DNA of 64,000 bases from Deltaproteobacteria bacterium. Its GTDB lineage: Bacteria; Desulfobacterota; Desulfobacteria; Desulfobacterales; Desulfatibacillaceae. The notes below the pieces were generated by a model. It had not been told where the DNA came from and did not search any database. It saw only the letters and a list, made by a program, of their open reading frames with translations. The stretch lies in contig JACRLG010000002.1 in NCBI GenBank assembly GCA_016235345.1, positions 317,893 to 381,892 of the forward strand, in the 5' to 3' direction. Made by a program: the position numbers and the translations under genes. Below, piece by piece: positions 26,241-35,268 of the stretch (its first letter is position 1; every line of letters begins with the position of its first letter).

Positions 26241-28370
26241 ATGGCTCTAAATCTCAATGCGGTGGGAAAAAAAATCGGTCCCATCACCAAGGACTACACC
26301 TGGAAGGATGTGGTCCTTTACGCCCTGGGCGTGGGTGCGGGCTTTGACGAGCTCGAATACGTCTATGAAAAGGACCTGAAGGTGGTCCCCACCTTCTCCA
26401 TTGCGGCCATTTTCGATTTCTTAAGCCACATCGGGGCCGAGAGCAACGTGAACCTTGCGGGCCTGGTTCACGGCGAGCAGGAACTCATCTTCCACAACCC
26501 GATCCCCAAGGATGGCAAGTTCGTAACCGAAGGCGCGGTAAAAGCCTATTACGATCTGGCCGCCAAGGGCAAAAAAGGCGCGCTCATCGTTGGCGAGGGC
26601 ATAACCCGCGACGCCGACGGCAAGAAGCTCTTCACCAATATTATGACGCTCTTCGGTCGCCTTGACGGCGGCTTCGGAGGCGAGGCCCCCCCGGACGACA
26701 AGGCCGCAATTCCCGACCGCGCCCCTGATTTTGAGGTGGAGGCGGCCCCTTCAGAGAGCCAGCCCCTTGTTTACAGGCTTTCCGGCGACGTGTTCATGAT
26801 CCACGTTGACCCCGAATTCGCCAGGATGAGCGGCTTTGAAAAGCCCATCATGCACGGCCTGTGCACTTACGGTTTCGCGTGCCGCGCCCTTATCGGCAAG
26901 CTCTGCCCCGGCGCTCCCGACACCGTGCGCCGCTTGAAGTGCCGGTTCAGTAAGCCCCTCTACCCCGGAGACCCCATCAAGACCCAGATTTGGAAGGTTG
27001 CCGACGATCAGGCCATGTGGCGGGTGGTGAACACCAAGACCAATGAAGTCTGCATTGACGGCGGCATCTTCGAGTGGGGCGCCCTTGCCAAGGACGAAAT
27101 CCGCTACGACGGCAAAGTCGCCATCATCACCGGCGCAGGCGGCGGGCTTGGCAAAGCCTACGCCGTCGAGCTTGCCCGGCGCGGAGCCAAGGTGGTGGTG
27201 AACGACCTGGGCGGAAGCCGCGACGGCGTGGGCGGAAGCCAGACTGCGGCGCAGCTTGTTGTTGACGAGATCAAGGCCGCAGGCGGCGAGGCCGTACCCA
27301 ACTACGACAACGTGGCAACCGCAGAGGGCGGCGCGAACATCGTGAAGACGGCGGTGGACGCCTTCGGCACGGTGGACATTCTCATCAACAACGCGGGCAT
27401 CCTCCGCGACAAGAGCTTCCTTAAAATGGAGCCGGAAAACTGGCAGGCGGTTCTGGACGTGCATCTTAACGGCGCGTACAACGTGACCCGCGCCGCCTAT
27501 CCCATCATGAAGGAAAAGGGCTTCGGACGAATTGTCATGACCACGAGCGCCGCAGGCGTTTACGGCAATTTCGGACAGGCCAACTACGCGGCTGCCAAGA
27601 TGGGCCTTATCGGCTTTATGAATACGTTAAAGCTCGAAGGCGGCAAGTACAACGTCAAGATCAACACCGTGGCCCCGCTGGCGGCCTCGCGCCTTACCGA
27701 GGACGTTTTCCCGCCGGAGGTCTTCGAGAAATCCAAGCCCGAATTTGTGGCCCCCATGGTGCTCTTCCTTTGCTCCGACAAGTGCGACGTTTCAGGACGC
27801 ATTTATAACGCCGGAATGGGCTTCTTCAACCGGGTGGCCATGATGACCGGCCCCGGCGCGGTTCTCGTGAAAGACGAAACCGTCACCCTGGAAGACGTGC
27901 AGAAGAACATGGCCGCCGTCAACAGCATGGCGGAAGCCGCCGAATACTACCAGTTGAACGATCAGGTGGGCGACGTGCTCATGGCCTTCACCAAGCCCGC
28001 GAAAGCAGCCCCGGCTGCTGCTGCGGCGGCTGCCGCTCCAAGCGCGGCCCCCAAGTCGGTGAAGGAAGCCTTTGACCTCATGCCCTCAAAATTCGTGGCA
28101 TCCGCTGCTGCTGGCGTGAACGTGGTCTTCCAGTACAACATAAGCGGCGAGGGCGGCGGTGAGTGGAACGCCGTGATAGCCGACGGAACCTGCACGGTCT
28201 CCACCGGCAAGCACGAAAAGCCCACCACCACCATCATAATGGAGTCAGCCGATTTCATGGCCATGATGAATAAAACCATCAGCCCCATGAAGGCCTATAC
28301 CTCCGGCAAGCTCAAGATCGAAGGCGATATCATGAAGAGCCAGTTGATCGAAAAGCTTTTCAAAGAGTAG
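26241..28370 (+). CDS. (R)-enoyl-CoA hydratase / 3-hydroxyacyl-CoA dehydrogenase / SCP2 fusion
   Basis: I start at the ATG 26241, after AAGGAGGG, giving 709 residues. Domains: a double-hotdog MaoC/hydratase-2 domain (1-285) with the catalytic motif DPEFARMSGFEKPIMHG; an SDR dehydrogenase (about 289-560) with TGAGGGLGKAYA, NNAG and the active-site pair in YAAAK; an Ala-rich linker; and an SCP2 sterol-carrier domain (about 612-709). The same three modules make up eukaryotic peroxisomal MFE-2, but there the order is SDR-hydratase-SCP2. It should hydrate 2-enoyl-CoA to (R)-3-hydroxyacyl-CoA and oxidise it. The SDR-SCP2 half is closely similar to that of the next gene. Confidence 0.88.
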   Translation: MALNLNAVGKKIGPITKDYTWKDVVLYALGVGAGFDELEYVYEKDLKVVPTFSIAAIFDFLSHIGAESNVNLAGLVHGEQELIFHNPIPKDGKFVTEGAVKAYYDLAAKGKKGALIVGEGITRDADGKKLFTNIMTLFGRLDGGFGGEAPPDDKAAIPDRAPDFEVEAAPSESQPLVYRLSGDVFMIHVDPEFARMSGFEKPIMHGLCTYGFACRALIGKLCPGAPDTVRRLKCRFSKPLYPGDPIKTQIWKVADDQAMWRVVNTKTNEVCIDGGIFEWGALAKDEIRYDGKVAIITGAGGGLGKAYAVELARRGAKVVVNDLGGSRDGVGGSQTAAQLVVDEIKAAGGEAVPNYDNVATAEGGANIVKTAVDAFGTVDILINNAGILRDKSFLKMEPENWQAVLDVHLNGAYNVTRAAYPIMKEKGFGRIVMTTSAAGVYGNFGQANYAAAKMGLIGFMNTLKLEGGKYNVKINTVAPLAASRLTEDVFPPEVFEKSKPEFVAPMVLFLCSDKCDVSGRIYNAGMGFFNRVAMMTGPGAVLVKDETVTLEDVQKNMAAVNSMAEAAEYYQLNDQVGDVLMAFTKPAKAAPAAAAAAAAPSAAPKSVKEAFDLMPSKFVASAAAGVNVVFQYNISGEGGGEWNAVIADGTCTVSTGKHEKPTTTIIMESADFMAMMNKTISPMKAYTSGKLKIEGDIMKSQLIEKLFKE

Positions 28371-28472
28371 CTCCGTAAGGACTTTTAGCGCGTTGTAAAC
28401 GCTTACATAAAAAACCATTTCACTTCGCGCCGGGGCGTAAAACGGCATCCCGGCGAAAAAGGAGAATGCGTT

Positions 28473-31232
28473 ATGGTAGGAATAACTGCTTACGGAGCCT
28501 ACATCCCCCGGCTTCGACTGGATCGTCAGGCGATCTTTCAGGCCATGGGCTGGTTCGCCCCGGCCATCATGATGGTGGCGCAGGGCGAAAGGTCCATGTG
28601 CTATTGGGACGAAGACTCCCTCACCATGGCGGTTTCGGCTGGCATGGACTGCATAAAGGGCATAGACAAGGAAAAGATTGACGGCGCGTATTTCGCATCC
28701 ACAACCTTCCCCTTTGCGGACAGGCAGAACGCCGGAATCCTTGCCACGGCCCTCAATCTTTCGTCGGGACTCACCACAAGCGACTTCACCGGCTCAATCA
28801 AGGCGGGCTCATCGGCCCTCATCGCGGGCCTGAACGCAGTAAAATCGGGAGAGCGCAAGAACGTATTGGTTGCGGCAGCCGACCGCCGCGAGACCAAGGG
28901 CGCGTATTTTTACGAGATGTGGTACGGCGACGGCGCGGCTTCGGTCTGCGTGGGAACCGAAAACGTGATAGCGGAATTTCTGGGCTCCCACAGCGTGTCC
29001 TACGATTTCGTCGATCATTATCGCGGCGGATCCAACAAGTTCGACTACGTGTGGGAAGAGCGCTGGGCGCGTGATGAAGGCTACAGCAAGATTTACCCGG
29101 AGGCCATCAAGGGCCTTCTGGCCAAGCTCGGCATCACAATGGACGAGGTTGCGAAGCTCGCCTTCCCCTGCTTCTTCAAGGCCGAGCACAAGGGCATAGC
29201 CAAAGCCCTGGGCGCGGAAAAGAAGGTCGTGGACAACATGCACGAGGTCTGCGGCGAAACCGGCGTGGCCCACTGCATGGTGATGCTGGTGTCGGCCCTT
29301 GAAACCGCCAAGCCCGGCGACATCATCATCATGGCGGGCTTCGGCCAGGGCGCGGACGCGCTGGCCTTCAAGGTGACTGAAAACATTACCAAACTCGCCC
29401 CCCGGCAGGGTGTCGCAAAGTGCATAGCCAACAAGAAGATCGTGGACAACTACGCGAAATTCCTGGTCTGGCGCAACCTTGTGGAAAACGAGATGGGTAT
29501 CCGGGCCGAGGCCCCCACCCAGACCGCCATGACCACCCTGTGGCGCAAGCGCAAGATGATTCTGGGTCTCGTGGGCGGCAAGTGCCGGGAGTGCGGCACG
29601 GCCCAGTTCCCCAAGATGGACATCTGCGTAAACCCGGCCTGCAACGCTCATCGTACCCAGGACGATTACGAGTTCGCCAATCTTACCGCAAAAATCAAGA
29701 CCTTCACCGGCGACATGCTCTCGGTGTCGGTGGACCCGCCCAACAAGTACGGCATGATCCAGTTTGAGGGCGGCGGGCGCTACATGGCGGATTTTACCGA
29801 CTGCGACCAGGATGAACTTAAGGTCGGCCTTCCCATGAAGATGATGTTCCGCAGGCGCTACGTGGACAAGGGCCGGGGCTTCACCAACTACTTCTGGAAA
29901 GCCACCCCGGACCGCGACGCCATGCCCGCCTACCTTGCGGAGCTTTCTAAGGTCCGCTTTGACGGCAAGGTTGCTGTCATCACCGGCGCTGGCGGGGGCC
30001 TCGGCAAGGTGTACGCCTTGGAGCTTGCCAAGCGCGGCGCGAAGATCGTTGTAAACGACCTTGGAGGCGCGCGCGACGGCTCCGGCGGCGGCTCCGCCAC
30101 TCCGGCCCAGGCTGTGGTTGACGAGATCAAGGCCCTTGGCGGCGACGCGGTTGCCAACTACGACAACGTGGCCACAGCGGCTGGAGGCGAGAACCTGATC
30201 AAGCAGGCCGTGGACGCCTTCGGCACGGTGGACATCGTCATCAATAACGCCGGAATCCTCCGGGACAAGAGCTTCCTCAAAATGGAGCCGGAAAACTGGA
30301 ACGCGGTGCTGGCCGTACATCTCAACGGCGCGTACAACGTCACCAAGCCGGCCTTCGCCATAATGAGGGAAAAGGGCTATGGCCGCGTCATCATGACCAC
30401 GAGCGCTGCGGGCCTTTACGGCAACTTCGGCCAGACCAACTACTCGGCGGCCAAGATGGCCTTGGTGGGCCTCATGAATACCTTGAAGCTCGAAGGCGGC
30501 AAGTACAACATAAAGGTGAACACCGTGGCCCCGCTTGCGGCCTCGCGTCTCACCGAAGACATCATGCCGCCCGATATTTTCGCCCGCATGAAGCCCGAGT
30601 TCGTGTCACCCATGGTGATGTATCTCGCAAGCCACGTCTGCAAGGAATCGGGCTACATCTATAACGCCGGAATGGGCTACTACAACCGGGCAGCAATGGT
30701 CACCGGCGGAAGCGTCCAGATCGGCGATGTGACCAAGCCGCCCACTGTCGAAGACATCGCCGACAAGTGGGAGGAGATCAACTCCATAGAGGGCGGCAAG
30801 GAAATCTCCGACGCAACCGGTGCCCTCATGGAACTGGTCACCCCCAGGCCCAAGAAGAGCGCGGCGGCCCCCGCGGCTGCGGCGGCGGAAGCCCCGGCGG
30901 CAGGCGGAAGCGGTGTCACGGTTGAGGCGATTTTCGCCGAAATGCCCTCGCATTTCATGGCGGATAAGGCCGCTGGCGTCAACGTGATCTTCCAGTACAT
31001 CGTAACGGGCGCGGGCGGCGGCGACTGGATAGTGGCGGTTGCGGATGGCGCGCTTTCCATCACCAAGGGCAAGCACGAGAAACCCACCACCACCTTAAAA
31101 TTGGCGGCGGATGACTGCGTGGCCATGTTCACCGGGCAGCTGAACCCGATGAAGGCCTACACGTCCAAGAAGCTCATCATTGAAGGCGACATCATGAAGT
31201 CGCAGCTCATTGAAAAGCTCTTTAAGTTATAA
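28473..31232 (+). CDS. HMG-CoA-synthase-like / OB zinc-ribbon / SDR / SCP2 fusion
   Basis: The protein is 919 residues. Domains in order: thiolase-fold HMG-CoA-synthase/KASIII-like (about 1-300); DUF35 zinc ribbon plus OB (about 365-475; CRECGTAQFP...C...C); SDR (about 495-760; TGAGGGLGKVYA, NNAGILRDKSF, YSAAK); Ala-rich linker; SCP2 (about 812-919). In the synthase domain the usual catalytic cysteine position appears replaced (TGSIKAGSSAL against NACYGGTAAL), so it may be non-catalytic or act by another residue. DUF35 proteins normally partner thiolases; here the thiolase gene follows. The SDR-SCP2 half repeats that of the preceding gene. The ATG is preceded by AAGGAG. Confidence 0.85.
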   Translation: MVGITAYGAYIPRLRLDRQAIFQAMGWFAPAIMMVAQGERSMCYWDEDSLTMAVSAGMDCIKGIDKEKIDGAYFASTTFPFADRQNAGILATALNLSSGLTTSDFTGSIKAGSSALIAGLNAVKSGERKNVLVAAADRRETKGAYFYEMWYGDGAASVCVGTENVIAEFLGSHSVSYDFVDHYRGGSNKFDYVWEERWARDEGYSKIYPEAIKGLLAKLGITMDEVAKLAFPCFFKAEHKGIAKALGAEKKVVDNMHEVCGETGVAHCMVMLVSALETAKPGDIIIMAGFGQGADALAFKVTENITKLAPRQGVAKCIANKKIVDNYAKFLVWRNLVENEMGIRAEAPTQTAMTTLWRKRKMILGLVGGKCRECGTAQFPKMDICVNPACNAHRTQDDYEFANLTAKIKTFTGDMLSVSVDPPNKYGMIQFEGGGRYMADFTDCDQDELKVGLPMKMMFRRRYVDKGRGFTNYFWKATPDRDAMPAYLAELSKVRFDGKVAVITGAGGGLGKVYALELAKRGAKIVVNDLGGARDGSGGGSATPAQAVVDEIKALGGDAVANYDNVATAAGGENLIKQAVDAFGTVDIVINNAGILRDKSFLKMEPENWNAVLAVHLNGAYNVTKPAFAIMREKGYGRVIMTTSAAGLYGNFGQTNYSAAKMALVGLMNTLKLEGGKYNIKVNTVAPLAASRLTEDIMPPDIFARMKPEFVSPMVMYLASHVCKESGYIYNAGMGYYNRAAMVTGGSVQIGDVTKPPTVEDIADKWEEINSIEGGKEISDATGALMELVTPRPKKSAAAPAAAAAEAPAAGGSGVTVEAIFAEMPSHFMADKAAGVNVIFQYIVTGAGGGDWIVAVADGALSITKGKHEKPTTTLKLAADDCVAMFTGQLNPMKAYTSKKLIIEGDIMKSQLIEKLFKL

Positions 31233-31372
31233 GAGTCGCTCAAAAGCTTGATGAGTGCGCGGCGGCGGACGCGGAAAAGTCAAACGCCCGTCCGCCGCAC
31301 TTCAAAAAACGTTCATAGTCGGCCCTTCAACCAGTAAGGTTTTCGGGCCTCAACGACTGGGAGGTAATTAGA

Positions 31373-32575
31373 ATGGCAACCGGAATCAAGGATAAAGTCG
31401 CCATCATTGGAATGGGCTGTTGCCGTTTCGGCGAACGCTGGGACATGGGCGCTGAAGAGCTCATGGTGGAAGCCTTCGAGGAATGCCTCGCGGACTCCGG
31501 CCTCGAAAAAAAGGACATCCAGGCGGCCTGGTTCGGCACCTGCCTTGAAGAAATCAACGTGGGCAAGAGCGCTCTGCCCCTTTCCACCACCTTAAGGCTT
31601 CCTTACATCCCTGTGACCCGCGTTGAAAACTACTGCGCAACGGGAACTGAAGCCTTTCGCGGCGCCGTGTACGCAGTGGCCTCAGGCGCTTACGACGTGT
31701 GTCTGGCCCAGGGCGTGGAAAAACTGAAGGACACCGGTTACGGCGGCCTTCCCAACCCCGGCTCCAACGGCGGAACCCTTCCGTGGCAGTGGTGGCCGAA
31801 TCTCTCCGCTCCCGGCTCCTTTGCACAGCTGGCCTCGGCCTACGGCGCAAAGTACAGGAAGAGCGATGAAGAGATCAAAGAGGCCATGACCCACATTTCA
31901 TGGAAAAGCCACCAGAACGGCACCAAGAACCCCAAGGCTCATCTTCGCAAGGCGGTATCCAAGGACGCCATCAAGGGCTCGCCCATCATCGCCCATCCCC
32001 TTGGCCTTTTCGACTGCTGCGGCGTGTCGGACGGCTCCGCCTGCGCCATCGTATGCTCGGTGGAATTCGCCAAGAAGCTCGGCAAGAAGGATTTCGTATC
32101 GGTCAAGGCCCTTCAGCTCGCCCTTTCATCCGGCGAGGAGTCCGGTTTTGACGAGTGGGACGGCGATCATTTCGCAACCACAACCGCAGCCTCAAAGAGG
32201 GCCTACGCCGAAGCCGGAATCACCGACCCGCGCAAGGAAATCTCCATGATGGAAGTGCATGACTGCTTCTCCATCACCGAGCTTGTCACCTACGAGGACC
32301 TTCACATCAGCCCGCGCGGCGGAGCCATCAAGGACATCCTGGACGGCTTCTACGACGCGTCCGGCCAGGTCCCCTGCCAGATAGACGGGGGCTTGAAGTG
32401 CTTCGGGCATCCAATAGGCGCTTCCGGCCTTCGGATGCTCTACGAGATGTACCTCCAGCTTAACGGCAGGGCCGGAGAGCGGCAGCTGAACAATCCGCGC
32501 TTCGGCCTTACGCACAACCTGGGAGGCTTCCCGTTCCAAAACGTATGTGCCATATCGATCATCGGCAAATACTAA
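31373..32575 (+). CDS. SCPx-type thiolase / acetyl-CoA acyltransferase
   Basis: This 400-residue thiolase-superfamily protein is of the sterol-carrier (SCPx) type. The acyl-accepting cysteine is in VENYCATGTEAFRG (about residue 88), EVHDCF carries the conserved His region (about residue 300), and CFGHPIGASGLRM the C-terminal catalytic segment. It should cleave 3-oxoacyl-CoA with CoA as the last beta-oxidation step. A good AGGAGG-like box (GGGAGGTAATTAGA) precedes the ATG. Element A copy 4 follows the stop at once. Confidence 0.9.
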   Translation: MATGIKDKVAIIGMGCCRFGERWDMGAEELMVEAFEECLADSGLEKKDIQAAWFGTCLEEINVGKSALPLSTTLRLPYIPVTRVENYCATGTEAFRGAVYAVASGAYDVCLAQGVEKLKDTGYGGLPNPGSNGGTLPWQWWPNLSAPGSFAQLASAYGAKYRKSDEEIKEAMTHISWKSHQNGTKNPKAHLRKAVSKDAIKGSPIIAHPLGLFDCCGVSDGSACAIVCSVEFAKKLGKKDFVSVKALQLALSSGEESGFDEWDGDHFATTTAASKRAYAEAGITDPRKEISMMEVHDCFSITELVTYEDLHISPRGGAIKDILDGFYDASGQVPCQIDGGLKCFGHPIGASGLRMLYEMYLQLNGRAGERQLNNPRFGLTHNLGGFPFQNVCAISIIGKY

Positions 32576-32577
32576 GC

Positions 32578-32702
32578 GCCAGAAGTCCTGAAAGCGCGAA
32601 CTGCTGTGTCAGGCTTCGCGGGCGGCGTGCTCACGTGCAAAAGCACGCTCCGCCGCCGCCCGCTCGCCTTCCTTGCATTTCATCGTTTTCAGGACTTCTG
32701 GC
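32578..32702 (+). repeat. intergenic element A, copy 4
   Basis: Outer arms GCCAGAAGTCCTGAAAGCG and CGTTTTCAGGACTTCTGGC pair with a single G-T wobble. The core has CGAACTGCTGTGTCAGGC, a central GTGCAAAAGCAC and CCTTGCATTTCATCG. The left arm starts two bases after the thiolase stop. Confidence 0.88.
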
Positions 32703-32758
32703 CGTGGCTTTAATGTAGCTTATTGCCTTGTAGAACTTTTACGTCGGAGAAAATTAGC

Positions 32759-33097
32759 ATGATCGAGATCAAGCTAATCATTAACTCCGATGTGGAGGAG
32801 GTCCTGGCCTGGAAATGCTGCAACCTTTTCGACCAGAACCTGGAAATTCGGATCACCAACACCGGAGACGCGCCAGTGGCGATTTCCGGTTCGTTCGTTC
32901 TGGAAAACGGGGCCGAGTCCAAGAGGATCACCAACGTTTACCCTCCGGGGGGCGTGGTGGTAAAGCCCGGCGAGCTGGCCTCCATGTATTCGTCCCTTGA
33001 TTCGGACGTTTTCGCAAGGTTTACAAGCGCCGTTTTTACCGATGGAGCGGGAAACGCCCTCCGTTTTCCGGTAAATAATGATCAAACGCGGTCATAA
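32759..33097 (+). CDS. small protein of unknown function in the beta-oxidation cluster
   Basis: The 112-residue start at 32759 follows CGGAG with suitable spacing; an in-frame extension upstream lacks support. The sequence (MIEIKLIINSDVEE..., LEIRITNTGDAPVAISGSFVLE, YPPGGVVVKPGELASMYSSLD) looks like an all-beta, immunoglobulin-like or carrier-type fold with no catalytic motif. Its place 18 bases before the acyl-CoA dehydrogenase gene suggests a role with that enzyme. Function unknown. Confidence 0.7.
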   Translation: MIEIKLIINSDVEEVLAWKCCNLFDQNLEIRITNTGDAPVAISGSFVLENGAESKRITNVYPPGGVVVKPGELASMYSSLDSDVFARFTSAVFTDGAGNALRFPVNNDQTRS

Positions 33098-33115
33098 AAC
33101 CGCGAAAGGGGTCAC

Positions 33116-34261
33116 ATGGATATTTTAACCTACACCGCAGATCACGAAAAGTTCCGCAAGGAACTTAGGGAGTTTCTGGCCCGCGAGGTGGTCCCCAACG
33201 TGGATAAATGGGAAAAGGAGCACATCGTCCCGAAAAGCGTGTGGCGCAAGATGGGCGAGGCGGGCTTTTTGTGCACCGCCCAGCCCAAGGAATACGGCGG
33301 CCACGGGCTGGACTTCCTCTACACGGTGATCGTCTGCGAGGAATGCTCCCACACGGGCTTCACCGGGCTAACGGCCTCGCTCCATTCGGACATCGTGGTG
33401 CCCTACATCGAGAGCTTCGGCACCGAGGAGCAGAAGAAAAAGTACATCCCGCTCTGCGCCTCCGGCGAGTACATCTCGGCTGTGGCCATGACCGAACCGG
33501 ACGTGGGAAGCGACCTTGCCTCCATGACCACCATCTTCGAGGAGGACGGGGACAGCTACGTAATAAACGGCACCAAGACCTTCATATCAAACGGCATCAA
33601 CTGCGGAATCTGCGTGGTTGCGGCCAGGGACCCCCACGCCGACAACCCCTACCAGGCCATTTCCATGTTTCTGGTGGAAGACGGCACTCCCGGTTTCGGG
33701 CGGGGCAAGCACCTTGAGAAAATGGGCTGGCACAGCCAGGACACCGCCGAGCTTTTCTTCTCCAAGTGCCGGATTCCCAAGGAAAACATGCTAGGCCAAA
33801 AAGGCTCCGGCTTCATAATTCTGATGCAGAAGCTCCAGCAGGAGCGCCTGGTGTGTGCAATAGGCGCGGTTTGCGCGGCGGAAAAAGTGGTGGAGAAAGT
33901 AACGGAGTACTGCAAAAACACCAAGGAGCGCAGCGGCAAACCCATCTCCAAGAACCAGGCGACCCAGTTCGCCCTGGTGGAGATGGCCACCGAGGCCAAG
34001 ATAGGCCGCATCTTCATCGATAAGTTGATCGCCGACCACATGGAGAAAAAAAACGTGGTTGTCGAGGTATCCATGGCCAAGTTCTGGACCACCGACCTTG
34101 CCAAGCGCACCTGCGACAGGGCCATGGATCTCGTTGGCGAACCGGGATACCTGGAAGCCTTCGGCCTTGCGCGCGGCTTCCGGGACGTCCGCGTAATGCC
34201 CATCTTTGCAGGCACCAACGAGATCATGAAGCGCATCGCGGCGGGTTTCATGGGGCTGTAG
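33116..34261 (+). CDS. acyl-CoA dehydrogenase
   Basis: The 381-residue FAD enzyme carries out the first beta-oxidation step. Family motifs: AMTEPDVGSDLASM (flavin/substrate), TKTFISNG and the C-terminal PIFAGTNEIMKRIAA. In medium-chain enzymes the catalytic glutamate is in that last motif (YEGT); here the position is Ala. The alternative base used in isovaleryl- and long-chain-type enzymes is present: E243 in QQERLVCAIG. This suggests a branched- or long-chain substrate. A strong terminator follows and probably ends the cluster. Confidence 0.93.
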   Translation: MDILTYTADHEKFRKELREFLAREVVPNVDKWEKEHIVPKSVWRKMGEAGFLCTAQPKEYGGHGLDFLYTVIVCEECSHTGFTGLTASLHSDIVVPYIESFGTEEQKKKYIPLCASGEYISAVAMTEPDVGSDLASMTTIFEEDGDSYVINGTKTFISNGINCGICVVAARDPHADNPYQAISMFLVEDGTPGFGRGKHLEKMGWHSQDTAELFFSKCRIPKENMLGQKGSGFIILMQKLQQERLVCAIGAVCAAEKVVEKVTEYCKNTKERSGKPISKNQATQFALVEMATEAKIGRIFIDKLIADHMEKKNVVVEVSMAKFWTTDLAKRTCDRAMDLVGEPGYLEAFGLARGFRDVRVMPIFAGTNEIMKRIAAGFMGL

Positions 34262-34288
34262 AAGCAAAAGTAAAAGATTGCCTCCGGC

Positions 34289-34334
34289 GTCCGGGGGAGC
34301 GCGGCATCAAGATGGCTCTCCCCCGGACCCTCTT
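34289..34334 (+). terminator. terminator of the beta-oxidation cluster
   Basis: GTCCGGGGGAGC ... GCTCTCCCCCGGAC (34289-34328) then CCTCTTTTG, 28 bases after the acyl-CoA dehydrogenase stop. Confidence 0.8.
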
Positions 34335-34339
34335 TTGTT

Positions 34340-34376
34340 CACAAACGGGATTGCGTTGCAATCCCGTTCGTGTTTT
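34340..34376 (+). terminator. second hairpin with short T-run
   Basis: CACAAACGGGATTGC-GTT-GCAATCCCGTTCGTG followed by TTTTG. It lies right behind the first terminator, making a tandem arrangement. Confidence 0.65.
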
Positions 34377-34418
34377 GGGATAATGTACGGTGTCATAATC
34401 ATTGAAGGGGGCACCGTG

Positions 34419-35222
34419 ATGAAAAAGCCGCAAGCGGGTAAAAGCTCATGCTTGGCAATTTTTTTCATTATTTTTTTCCTCCGCCCGGCCTTGGGCGGAA
34501 ACGCCGAAAACTGGCGGAACGAGGTGCCTTGCGGGCGCAGGCTTCCGGAAATGCAATCAGTTGAAAAGACAGACTGCAAACATGCCTACGAGGCCTCACT
34601 GCCCAACGGAGGCCAGCTTTCGGTTTGCGTAGAATCGGGGACGGATGATTCATTTTGCGACGTTGCCAATATCCTTTATAGAGCCAAAAATGGCGCTGTA
34701 AAGGAATGGAAGTTCGATATCAATCAGATATCCGGTTTCCAGTATCGTCTTGATGCAGTTGATTTTGCCGGGAACGGGCATGAAGTCATTTTGTTGGGCG
34801 TGATGAGGATGATGACTTCGGGCATATGTATCGCGTATTGGACCGTGTGGGCCTTATCCGAGGACGGCGTATCAGACGGGCTTTTGGTCGAAGATTATGG
34901 CCGGATGGGTTTTCCCACCCGCTCCAATGGCGAGCCGGGGGCGCTCATGCTGGCCACCCAATGGCGGGGAGGAACCGAACCAGATCGTGGATTTGGAAAA
35001 TATCTTTTGGGAGTATGGTACCGATACGAAAATGGCAACTGGCATTCGGTTCTTTATGACCGTGACCATCCGGTCATATATCGACGCTATCTGTTCAGCC
35101 ATGAAAAAGAGCGCGATCAAGGCGCCGGAGCGGAAGATTATAAGCCCGTGACATGGTACCGCCATAAAAGCGCACGGCCGGTAGTGGGGCCTTATCCCGA
35201 CGATTTCCTGGTTGAACCATAG
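34419..35222 (+). CDS. exported protein of unknown function
   Basis: I start at the ATG 34419 (267 residues), directly before a signal-peptide-like stretch (KSSCLAIFFIIFFLRPALGG), rather than 47 codons earlier, where the sequence runs through a terminator hairpin. The mature part has several cysteines (about C36, C51, C67, C77) and FDINQISGFQYRLDAVDF-like beta sequence. I do not recognise a family. GC content is somewhat lower than that of neighbours. Confidence 0.65.
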   Translation: MKKPQAGKSSCLAIFFIIFFLRPALGGNAENWRNEVPCGRRLPEMQSVEKTDCKHAYEASLPNGGQLSVCVESGTDDSFCDVANILYRAKNGAVKEWKFDINQISGFQYRLDAVDFAGNGHEVILLGVMRMMTSGICIAYWTVWALSEDGVSDGLLVEDYGRMGFPTRSNGEPGALMLATQWRGGTEPDRGFGKYLLGVWYRYENGNWHSVLYDRDHPVIYRRYLFSHEKERDQGAGAEDYKPVTWYRHKSARPVVGPYPDDFLVEP

Positions 35223-35268
35223 AAATGCGGTATGTGAAAATTCGATCCTTTTGCCCTGGAGGAAAAAC

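Noticed and set aside
28809..30320. Open minus-strand frame of 503 codons
   Set aside because: Antisense shadow of the HMG-CoA-synthase-like/SDR/SCP2 gene; composition is His/Val/Gly-rich as expected for the reverse of GC-rich coding sequence.
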